From contig JAOXYB010059224.1 in the NCBI GenBank assembly GCA_028565635.1, positions 1 through 10,849 of the forward strand: a DNA stretch of 10,849 nt, given 5' to 3'. Below are positions 6,701 through 10,849 of this stretch, one piece after another (positions within the stretch are counted from its first letter, which is position 1; every line of letters starts with the position of its first letter). This stretch comes from Phoronis ovalis. Its lineage: Eukaryota > Phoronida > Phoronidae. Made by a program: the position numbers and the translations under genes. The notes beneath the pieces were generated by a model. The model was given only the letters and a program-made list of their open reading frames with translations, was not told the DNA's origin and did no database searches.

Positions 6701-9372
6701 AAATAGTGGATTTAGAAGCATTGTCTTCTGATCAGATGGCTCCATTAATTTTTTTACAGTACTAACTGTCAACAATTTATTTGAATTTAAAGTAAAGTAA
6801 AATCTTTTCACTTTCTGTGCTTTCGGGATTTGTGGAAAGCATGAAGCTTCTGTCAAAAATTGAATGGGTTGTGCTGATACATAAATCTTGTAAAATGCCA
6901 TTGTAATGAATAAAATGGACAGTTGAAACATCTCACTGAATAAGAAATCTACTGTAACTGGTATTCCCAAAAGGTCATTCATCTATGTACTAACTGTACT
7001 TTATGTTTAATTTTGGTGATCTGGCAAGAACTGGTGATTTCAATGTGGTATGACATAAATATCTCTTTAGTCAGGCCTGTCAGATGGAGGGTGCGTTCGC
7101 ACCCAACGCACCCCCCTTTTGAAATGGGGGGTAACCCACGTAATGTTAATGGACCCCGCTTTTGAAATGGGAGGACCATTAACATAATGTTAACGCGCCC
7201 CCCTTTTGAAATAGTAAATGCACCCTCCCTTTGAAATAGTAACGCGCCCCTTTTTGAATCGGTAGGGAGAGACGCGCCACTGATCGCAGAGGGTTTTTTT
7301 TTTGCTTGTCAATTTTTTCTGCCAGCACGGAGACGTTTCAGCAACCTTTTGGACTACTGAACTGATATTTTCTCAATTCGGTAATTCTCAAAACACCACA
7401 AACGCACCCCCCTTTTGAAAAAGTGTCTGATGGGCATGTTAGTACTGATTCTAAATTATGTAAAGTTTTGTCTGTTACATTTGGCCTGTATGTGGTTATC
7501 TGTTACTCTTGTATTCTAATTCAGCCATCATTGATGAATCTATTTTGAAATATGAAAGAGTGAAAAAGAAAGGCTATGTGCGAATTATCACAAACAAAGG
7601 CATGCTGAACATTGAACTGCACTCTGACCAAGTTCCCAGGACATGTGAAAACTTTTTGAAATTGTGCCAAAAGAAATATTATAATGGCACTATTTTTCAC
7701 AGATCCATAAGGAATTTCATGGTGAGTTTGTCTTTTTGTACCAATTTAGTTGTTTTTGATTTCCCAAAGTTTTGCCATGTAAGCATTTTAAAATTAAACT
7801 TGATAGCATATGAAAATTAAATTGATAACATACAGAGTAAATGACTGAATTCTCTACACTGTCAGCATTGCGTGAAGATTAACCTAACACAAGAAAAATG
7901 ACATCCGTCTACGTCTGCAACTTTGGAAAGTAGTACATGACAGAAACTCTATTGATTGAACTATATTCGAGAAAGATTTTCAGGTGGATGCAAATAATAT
8001 TTATTCTTATAGATTCAAGGTGGTGATCCAACAGGGACAGGTAAAGGTGGTGAATCATACTGGGGCAAACCATTCAAAGATGAATTCAAACCAAATCTGA
8101 CCCATTCTGGCAGAGGGGTGCTTAGTATGGCTAATTCAGGTCCAGACACAAATAAATCCCAATTGTAAGTTAATAGTTTTAGTCTTTCGGTGAGGATGTT
8201 TCTCAGAAATTGTTATATTGTCTTGGAGGTATTTGCATAATAATAATATTTGCATTATCATGTGGATCCAAGGAAATATGAGCTTATTCCAGTAAAATCA
8301 TTTTACCGTCTCCAACATCCTGACCTAGTACAATGAACAGGTACTGCTACCTGTACTGGTGGCTATGTCTGATTTCCATATTTCTGTCATTCGATAGTTT
8401 ACATAGAATATTTCTTTTAAATTCATAATTAATTAATGCTTAAGTCTGCCTGTTGACTACAAATTAACGTCTTACATTTAATTAGAAAAGTGATGTTTTT
8501 GTAAAATATTTGTTTTTTTCTTCAGTTTTCTTACATATCGATCATGTCGTCATTTGGATAATAAACATTCTGTGTTTGGTCGAGTTGTTGGTGGTTTAGA
8601 TGTTCTTGACAAAATGGAGAAAATAGAATCTGACAAACATGATAAGCCAGTGGTGAGTAAAGTTTTGTTATTACACTGTTGTTATAGCTCATAGTGACTA
8701 AAAGGTATACATGTCCAACTGTATTCAAAGATTCAGTAGTCAGAGGTTAACATGATTCTGAATATAATAAATATACTTTGGACATACTTCTGCTTGTATG
8801 TTACATTACTGCCACTGAAACCATCGTGAATTTTAATTGTAGGATTTTTGTGTTTCAGAAGGACATAAAAATAGAAGACACTGTAGTCTTCGTTGACCCT
8901 TATGAAGAAGCAGAAGAAGAGCTTGTGAAAGAAAGAGAACATTTGATTAAAAAAGAAAAAGAAGAAAAAGAGGCACAAGCAAAAAAATTTGCCAAACCTA
9001 AACCAGATGAAGCTCCAAAAATATTCAAAAGTGGAGTGGGCAAATACTTAAATCCAAGTGCAGTGTTAGTAAAGTACAACTATTATGTAATGTTTGGCAG
9101 CAAATGTTATTTTATATTTTGCATTAGCGTGAGCTACTTTAAAACATTTTTCACAATACCACAGAGATGTTGACAAGTGTTGGAATATATTTGAGTACAC
9201 TAACTTGTACCTTGTGCATGTAAGATATCTGGGTTTTAGGGTAGAAGCTTGTTTCTTGAACGTGTCTGCCTTTTCTCTTTGCAGCAAACGGAGTACTGAT
9301 GATGATACTGTTCAGCCAATCAAAAAGAAGAGTAAAGCTGGTAGTGGTTTTGGTGATTTTAGCAGTTGGTGA
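644..9372 (+). CDS. PPIL2: PPIL2, U-box/cyclophilin peptidyl-prolyl isomerase-like 2 (14 exons, 5' partial)
   Basis: The spliced CDS joins 644-748, 1119-1233, 1538-1589, 1743-1834, 2113-2202, 2914-2989, 5783-5883, 6191-6235, 6526-6601, 7525-7721, 8013-8164, 8526-8652, 8859-9064 and 9285-9372. Every junction is GT-AG and every phase fits, giving 506 residues (counted from Tyr at 645) with no internal stop. Domain order: N-terminal FYGGK segment, U-box (about 35-75), a second U-box-like segment (about 94-155), a charged linker (about 175-250), a cyclophilin domain (about 267-423), an acidic/Lys-rich tail, and a C-terminus ending GFGDFSSW. This is the PPIL2 architecture throughout. Known of the family: a nuclear protein found in activated spliceosomes, with U-box ubiquitin-ligase activity reported for the human protein, whose cyclophilin fold appears to be catalytically weak or inactive. 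The start codon and exon 1 are outside the window. The identification is firm; activity in this species is inferred. Confidence 0.96.
749..1118 (+). other. PPIL2: PPIL2 intron 2
   Basis: A 370-bp AT-rich intron with a GT donor at 749 and a pyrimidine tract before the AG at 1117-1118. Apart from A/T runs I see nothing else in it. The open frame that runs from exon 2 into this intron has no family resemblance after 748. Confidence 0.85.
1119..1233 (+). CDS. PPIL2: PPIL2 exon 3: U-box domain
   Basis: The acceptor is TTTTTTCCAG ending at 1118 and the donor is GTAAGG at 1234. The exon encodes residues 35-73, beginning [12 protein letters not shown], with the hydrophobic [17 protein letters not shown] helix region and the closing NPVTGE turn. 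This fits the U-box pattern, a RING-like fold held by hydrogen bonds and hydrophobic packing without zinc. No Cys/His zinc pairs are present, as expected for a U-box. In the family this surface recruits an E2 ubiquitin-conjugating enzyme. Confidence 0.94.
1234..1537 (+). other. PPIL2: PPIL2 intron 3
   Basis: A 304-bp AT-rich intron with donor GTAAGG and a pyrimidine-rich acceptor. No repeat or RNA gene was recognised in it. Confidence 0.85.
1538..1589 (+). CDS. PPIL2: PPIL2 exon 4
   Basis: The acceptor is CTTTTCCAG ending at 1537, and the donor is a perfect GTAAGT at 1590-1595. It encodes residues 74-90, beginning [12 protein letters not shown] and ending KNAD, the strand and turn that follow the U-box. 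One base (G) carries over to make Asp91 with exon 5. At 52 bp it is too short to stand out as an ORF and is called from homology plus splice sites. Confidence 0.92.
1743..1834 (+). CDS. PPIL2: PPIL2 exon 5: start of second U-box-like segment
   Basis: The acceptor is TTTTTTTCTAG ending at 1742 and the donor is GTAAGT at 1835. It encodes residues 91-121, from DKYHCPV to [16 protein letters not shown]. The family-conserved HCPV and HIVAV-TGNV-AY blocks are clear. The pattern of a CPV entry followed by a glycine turn and an aromatic helix start resembles a second U-box-like fold; that reading is an inference from the residues. Confidence 0.93.
2113..2202 (+). CDS. PPIL2: PPIL2 exon 6: LLTDEPF block
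   Basis: The acceptor is TTTGCATTTAG ending at 2112 and the donor is GTATGG at 2203. The 90-bp exon is in phase 0 at both ends and encodes residues 122-151, including [19 protein letters not shown] and DLITIQ. The LLTDEPF and IITLQ-like motifs are among the most conserved of the PPIL2 N-terminal half and complete the second U-box-like segment with the first residues of exon 7. Confidence 0.94.
2203..2913 (+). other. PPIL2: PPIL2 intron 6
   Basis: A 711-bp AT-rich intron. The stretch around 2735-2835 is less AT-biased than the rest but shows no recognisable coding, RNA or repeat feature. The open frame entering exon 7 from 2845 has no family match before 2914. Confidence 0.8.
2914..2989 (+). 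CDS. PPIL2: PPIL2 exon 7: DPTNLDKFN block
   Basis: The acceptor is TTTTATTCCAG ending at 2913 and the donor is GTAACA at 2990. It encodes residues 152-176, starting [19 protein letters not shown] and ending KVLDT; one base (G) carries over to Glu177. DPTNLDKFN and FYH-NNMK are nearly invariant in PPIL2. The reading frame stays open a little way 5' and 3' of the exon (2845-3048), but only this part matches the family. The next intron is the longest in the window. Confidence 0.94.
3148..3174. repeat. 27-bp imperfect palindrome at the left edge of the array
   Basis: ATGCCCATCCAC and GTGGCTGGGCAT flank a three-base centre; the arms pair at 11 of 12 positions. It marks the start of the repeat block in intron 7. 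Its outer word ATGCCCATCCA reappears inverted at 5695-5705, at the right-hand end of the same intron's repeats. Confidence 0.75.
3148..5303. repeat. Tandem array of nine ~120-bp monomers in three trimeric higher-order units (intron 7)
   Basis: A monomer beginning with AATAACNGCTTCAG-TTTTTAT-like sequence and ending CCAATATGGC-GACTGG--GCCAT recurs nine times: 3231-3351, 3522-3643, 3669-3789, 3993-4070, 4174-4295, 4321-4443, 4615-4720, 4929-5051 and 5076-5197. Two linkers join them: a short one of about 25-30 bp (GTTGGTTC-CGAGATTGT) and a long one of about 100-205 bp carrying AAGACGAAGTGCTGCCTGG and GGCCATAGGTTGGTGGG. The linker order is long, short, long, three times over, giving trimers starting at 3231, 3993 and 4615. 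Monomer 4 has an internal deletion of about 40 bp and the junction before monomer 7 is a long/short hybrid. Divergence between copies is substantial, so the array is old. It is noncoding. Confidence 0.9.
5305..5602. repeat. Degenerate repeat block with ~5 copies of an AAAATGGGTCCATTTT-like motif
   Basis: Words resembling CCCTAAAAATGGGTCCA-TTTTCACAGAA recur near 5320, 5357, 5385, 5460 and 5490 with irregular spacing. They are followed by a 16-bp perfect palindrome (CTGAACATATGTTCAG, 5537-5552) and an imperfect hairpin around GTACTCCCTGGGGGTAC (5552-5568). The composition differs from the array before it, suggesting a separate, decayed repetitive element. The minus-strand open frame across it (5398-5580) is not recognised as a protein. 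Confidence 0.65.
5603..5725 (+). repeat. Dispersed repeat, copy A
   Basis: This ~120-bp stretch matches the reverse complement of 10727-10849 at roughly 85% identity by eye, including a perfect 29-base run (5688-5716 against 10736-10764). It ends in a small palindrome, AGACATGA-C-TCATGTCT (5708-5724). No open frame of note. It belongs to an interspersed repeat family of unknown class. Confidence 0.85.
5783..5883 (+). CDS. PPIL2: PPIL2 exon 8: charged linker helix
   Basis: The acceptor is TACAATTTTCAG ending at 5782 and the donor is GTAAGT at 5884. It encodes residues 177-210, starting [20 protein letters not shown] and ending ELESTYQAP. The EEKAK-DP-Y-LK--NAET signature matches the linker of the family. 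It lies just downstream of 2.6 kb of repeats, yet the splice sites are strong and the coding phase (1) continues correctly from exon 7. Confidence 0.94.
6102..6143. repeat. Exact 21-bp tandem duplication in intron 8
   Basis: The word starting CAAATAACAATAGAC and ending TAAATT occurs twice back to back (6102-6122 and 6123-6143) with no mismatch, so the duplication is probably recent. It lies about 47 bases upstream of the exon 9 acceptor region. Confidence 0.9.
6191..6235 (+). CDS. PPIL2: PPIL2 exon 9: 45-bp micro-exon in the linker
   Basis: The acceptor is TTTAATATAG ending at 6190 and the donor is GTAAGT at 6236. It encodes residues 211-225, [15 protein letters not shown], matching the family's EKK-VDKLN block. 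Its phase-0 ends mean it could be skipped without a frameshift. It is supported by homology, splice sites and frame with both neighbours. Confidence 0.9.
6526..6601 (+). CDS. PPIL2: PPIL2 exon 10: AHYSTG / SFTSTAM block
   Basis: The acceptor is TTCATAACAG ending at 6525 and the donor is GTAAGA at 6602. It encodes residues 226-250, beginning [17 protein letters not shown] and ending TQQEA; one base (G) makes Ala251 with exon 11. The [15 protein letters not shown] stretch is a PPIL2 hallmark just before the cyclophilin domain and does not occur in other cyclophilins. Confidence 0.95.
6602..7524 (+). other. PPIL2: PPIL2 intron 10
   Basis: A 923-bp intron with donor GTAAGA and acceptor TTCTAATTCAG. 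Its first part (to about 7080) is AT-rich and shows nothing recognisable; minus-strand open frames there have no family resemblance. Its second part carries the GC-rich repeat island at 7089-7420 and a T10 run near 7295. Confidence 0.85.
7089..7420. repeat. GC-rich island with six copies of a CGC-CCCCCTTTTGAAAT motif
   Basis: Copies lie at about 7108-7125, 7151-7172, 7193-7217, 7219-7242, 7243-7265 and 7402-7420. The first five are close together with spacing that shrinks from about 43 to 24 bp; the sixth is displaced by about 135 bp of different sequence. The island opens with a perfect hairpin (GGGTGCG-TT-CGCACCC, 7089-7104) and contains an inverted pair GTTAATGGACC (7145-7155) / GGACCATTAAC (7173-7183). 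The C-rich composition stands out against the AT-rich intron. Confidence 0.8.
7525..7721 (+). CDS. PPIL2: PPIL2 exon 11: first half of the cyclophilin domain
   Basis: The acceptor is TTCTAATTCAG ending at 7524 and the donor is GTGAGT at 7722. It encodes residues 251-316, including [39 protein letters not shown] and [15 protein letters not shown]. The pocket residues equivalent to human CypA His54, Arg55, Phe60 and Met61 are His309, Arg310, Phe315 and Met316, all conserved. The exon ends exactly between Met61 and the residue before Gln63 of the CypA numbering. Confidence 0.96.
8013..8164 (+). CDS. PPIL2: PPIL2 exon 12: cyclophilin core ([10 protein letters not shown] to TNKSQF)
   Basis: The acceptor is TTCTTATAG ending at 8012 and the donor is GTAAGT at 8165. 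It encodes residues 317-366 plus two bases of Phe367: [37 protein letters not shown] and TNKSQ. Gln318 (CypA Gln63), Ala356 (Ala101) and Asn357 (Asn102) of the substrate pocket are retained. The usual TNGSQFF reads TNKSQFF here, with lysine in place of glycine. Confidence 0.96.
8165..8525 (+). other. PPIL2: PPIL2 intron 12
   Basis: A 361-bp intron with donor GTAAGT and a long T-rich tract before its AG acceptor. It contains one small perfect hairpin, ACAGGTA-CTGC-TACCTGT at 8337-8354. No RNA gene was recognised. Confidence 0.8.
8526..8652 (+). CDS. PPIL2: PPIL2 exon 13: cyclophilin pocket C-terminal part
   Basis: The acceptor is TTTTTTCTTCAG ending at 8525 and the donor is GTGAGT at 8653. 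It completes Phe367 and encodes 368-409: [35 protein letters not shown] and DKPV. Phe368 (CypA Phe113), Leu377 (Leu122) and His381 (His126) are conserved. The position of CypA Trp121 is His376. Human PPIL2 also lacks this tryptophan, having tyrosine. Confidence 0.95.
8859..9064 (+). CDS. PPIL2: PPIL2 exon 14: end of cyclophilin domain and acidic/Lys-rich tail
   Basis: The acceptor is TTTGTGTTTCAG ending at 8858. The donor is the weaker GTTAGT at 9065-9070, chosen because it alone gives the phase needed by exon 15. It encodes residues 410-477: the last cyclophilin strand ([14 protein letters not shown]), a Lys/Glu-rich stretch likely to be helical, then [19 protein letters not shown] and GVGKY-NP are family signatures. 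A run of AAAAAAGAAAAAGAAGAAAAAG codes for the Lys/Glu stretch. Confidence 0.93.
9285..9372 (+). CDS. PPIL2: PPIL2 exon 15: C-terminus and stop
   Basis: The acceptor is TTTCTCTTTGCAG ending at 9284. It completes Val478 and encodes residues 479-506, beginning KRSTDDD, continuing through the basic PIKKKSKAG stretch (a plausible nuclear localisation signal) and ending GFGDFSSW before TGA at 9370-9372. The GFGDFSSW terminus is the same as in vertebrate PPIL2, which fixes the end of the gene with confidence. Confidence 0.96.
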
Positions 9373-9410
9373 ATCTAGACTGCAGTTTTGATGAATGCTT
9401 ACTACTGTTT

Positions 9411-9669
9411 GCAATGAAGTGCGACCCTGTGGTATATTTGGTTATGCAGCAGACTTTACCGCATTCGCTTGAACTACAGCGGGAAGCTGTGTGAAAACTT
9501 AATCTACATCATTAATCATTATCTATCATCACAAATTGTTTGTGTTCTAAAGTTTCAATTGTTCCCGCTGCTGTTCAAGCTAATGCGATAGTACTTATGT
9601 TGCATTACTAATGTGCTCATTATAAATGCGATGTCACAAACAAAATACCACAGGGTCGCACTACATTGC
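9411..9669. mobile_element. Candidate nonautonomous MITE/foldback with two nested inverted-repeat pairs
   Basis: Outer arms 9411-9435 and 9645-9669 are reverse complements at 24 of 25 positions, reading GCAATG-AGTGCGACCCTG and on through TGGTAT. Inner arms 9460-9485 and 9562-9587 match at 23 of 26 positions (CGCATT-GCTTGAAC--CAGCGGGAA). The two pairs are separated by unpaired spacers of unequal length (24 and 57 bp) and enclose a 76-bp AT-rich centre with no open frame. The four-base palindrome TGCA sits at both edges (9410-9413 and 9667-9670) and could be a target-site duplication, though this is weak because TGCA is itself palindromic. The superfamily is not identified. Confidence 0.7.
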
Positions 9670-9889
9670 ATATGGTAATAATGTACTGTTCATGTGTCAG
9701 TACTGATTAGAGAGACATCATCTATCAACAGTTATATGGTCTGTTAATATTAATATTATTGAAGAAGTTTTATGCTTCTCTTATACCTTCTCTCATCACT
9801 GGGCAATCCCAACTGTATCTGGCACCAATTGTGTTCCTTTTGACTCAACATTGAATGTACTGTGTAGTACCACTACTACCATTTAGCAA

Positions 9890-9895
9890 ATTAAA
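9890..9895 (+). terminator. Possible polyadenylation signal ATTAAA
   Basis: This is the commonest natural variant of AATAAA and the first seen after the stop codon, about 520 bases downstream. A second ATTAAA is at 10649-10654. No convincing GU-rich downstream element was seen, so support is weak. Confidence 0.3.
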
Positions 9896-10726
9896 GTACT
9901 GTATCAAATGATTGCTTTTACCATTATTGTGAAATCCCCCCGGACCTTGCACAACTAACAAGGGCAAACTATTTGTCCTGCAGTGGATAAGGAAGCACAT
10001 TTTGCAATTGCCTTGCGAAAAAACTAAAGTATTCTTTAAATGACTCCAAACTGAAAGAGAAAGAAGCCTAAGGAATTGGACAGGTTAGACAATTTCTAAT
10101 ATTGAGTTTCACAATACTGAAAACTGGATCATAATTTTACAGTATATAATGGCTTTCTCACCAGGTGGACTCACACATGAAATGTGAAGTCATTTTCCAA
10201 GTTAGTGTTGTAAAAAAGTAAGCGCTGGACACTTTTAAATGCTTGTAGCTCAATTTCTGATTTTTTTGATATAGTTGTCCAAAGGGTATATTTTGCTTTT
10301 GCGAAAATTTGGTTCTTTCTCATTGTGTAACAAAGAAATGGTAGTTCTTTTAGAAGTGTTTGTTGTCAGAGCACCTGGGCAGTCGAAGCCTGAACTTATT
10401 TCTGCTGTCTTGTTTCAGTACACGATATTAAGATATCATCAAACAAATATCTATACTTCTTGTAAATAGATTTGTATTGTTTTTATAATAATCAGTCATA
10501 TTTTACACCAACAATTAGCAATACAATATATATATTTGTGATCGAAAAAGGTATAACATAATTTACATATTTTGTACGTTGTTCACATATACATGAAGAA
10601 AGCTCAGCACTATACAAAACCTCAATCTCAACTATACACAACATCAATATTAAACACAACCATCTTAGACTGATGGATCTGTAAAGTGCAGATACAAACA
10701 CAAATAGGCAGTAATACTTCCTGACA
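9896..10726. other. Downstream AT-rich region without recognised genes
   Basis: I see no conserved coding segment, RNA gene or clear repeat here. Short open frames (10275-10469 plus strand, 10492-10740 minus strand) have low-complexity, family-less translations. It may be distal 3' UTR or intergenic DNA. Confidence 0.55.
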
Positions 10727-10849
10727 AAGACATTTGTCATGTCTAATGCCCATCCAATGTGTAGGATTATATTTTTTTACCATTATTGTTTTTTTACATT
10801 AGAAAAGAATATAATACATCATGCATTATAATCTGGTTTATCATTTTTT
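10727..10849 (-). repeat. Dispersed repeat, copy B (inverted relative to copy A, cut by window end)
   Basis: The reverse complement matches 5603-5725 along its whole visible length, with the perfect 29-base block at 10736-10764. The end near 10727 corresponds to the palindrome end of copy A, and the small hairpin there is partly eroded. The repeat probably continues beyond base 10849. Confidence 0.85.

Larger units (their letters stand above)
9373..9895 (+). other. PPIL2: Probable PPIL2 3' UTR
   Basis: Sequence downstream of the stop with no further coding resemblance. It includes the nested inverted-repeat element at 9411-9669. The end is set provisionally at the first ATTAAA (9890-9895); I see no AATAAA in 9373-10849. 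The real cleavage site cannot be fixed from sequence alone. Confidence 0.4.

Noticed and set aside
6656-7185. Two minus-strand open frames in intron 10
   Set aside because: AT-rich or C-rich repeat sequence read through; no domain, no splice context, and inside a well-defined intron of PPIL2.
8733-9414. Minus-strand open frames opposite exons 14-15
   Set aside because: They are shadows of the coding exons (poly-Phe from the Lys/Glu codons) and intron sequence.
10492-10740. Minus-strand 82-residue open frame as a downstream gene
   Set aside because: Low-complexity hydrophobic translation from AT-rich DNA, no family match, and it runs into the dispersed repeat.

Overview
This is a eukaryotic, almost certainly animal, genomic window. 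It is AT-rich and holds one protein-coding gene on the + strand, split by GT-AG introns of roughly 150 bp to 2.8 kb. That gene is PPIL2 (Cyp60/CYC4 family), the nuclear U-box plus cyclophilin protein associated with the spliceosome. I could follow 14 coding exons from 644 to the stop at 9370-9372. They splice in frame into 506 residues plus a split first codon. Human PPIL2 is about 520 residues, so only the first exon (about 10-11 residues) is missing. It must lie upstream of base 1, which makes bases 1-643 intron 1 sequence. Divergence from vertebrate PPIL2 and the repeat content suggest a marine-type invertebrate, but I cannot name the phylum.

Layout: 1-643 is the end of intron 1 and carries a 106-bp foldback near its left edge. 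Exons 2-6 (644-2202) encode the N-terminal U-box half. Exon 7 is followed by a 2.8-kb intron (2990-5782) that is mostly repeats: a nine-monomer, three-level tandem array (3148-5303), a degenerate AT-rich repeat block (5305-5600), and a dispersed repeat (5603-5725). A second, inverted copy of that dispersed repeat sits at the right edge of the window. Exons 8-10 encode the linker. Intron 10 contains a GC-rich island of six short repeats. Exons 11-14 encode the cyclophilin domain and an acidic/lysine-rich tail. Exon 15 encodes the conserved basic C-terminus ending in GFGDFSSW.

Downstream of the stop (9373-10849) is the 3' UTR and then intergenic DNA. A 259-bp element with two nested pairs of inverted repeats begins 38 bases after the stop codon. 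No second gene, RNA gene, CRISPR array or recognisable transposase was found. The most notable observations are the trimeric higher-order repeat in intron 7, the nested inverted-repeat element after the stop codon, and a histidine in the cyclophilin pocket where the canonical enzyme has tryptophan. I see no sign of a new multi-gene system.
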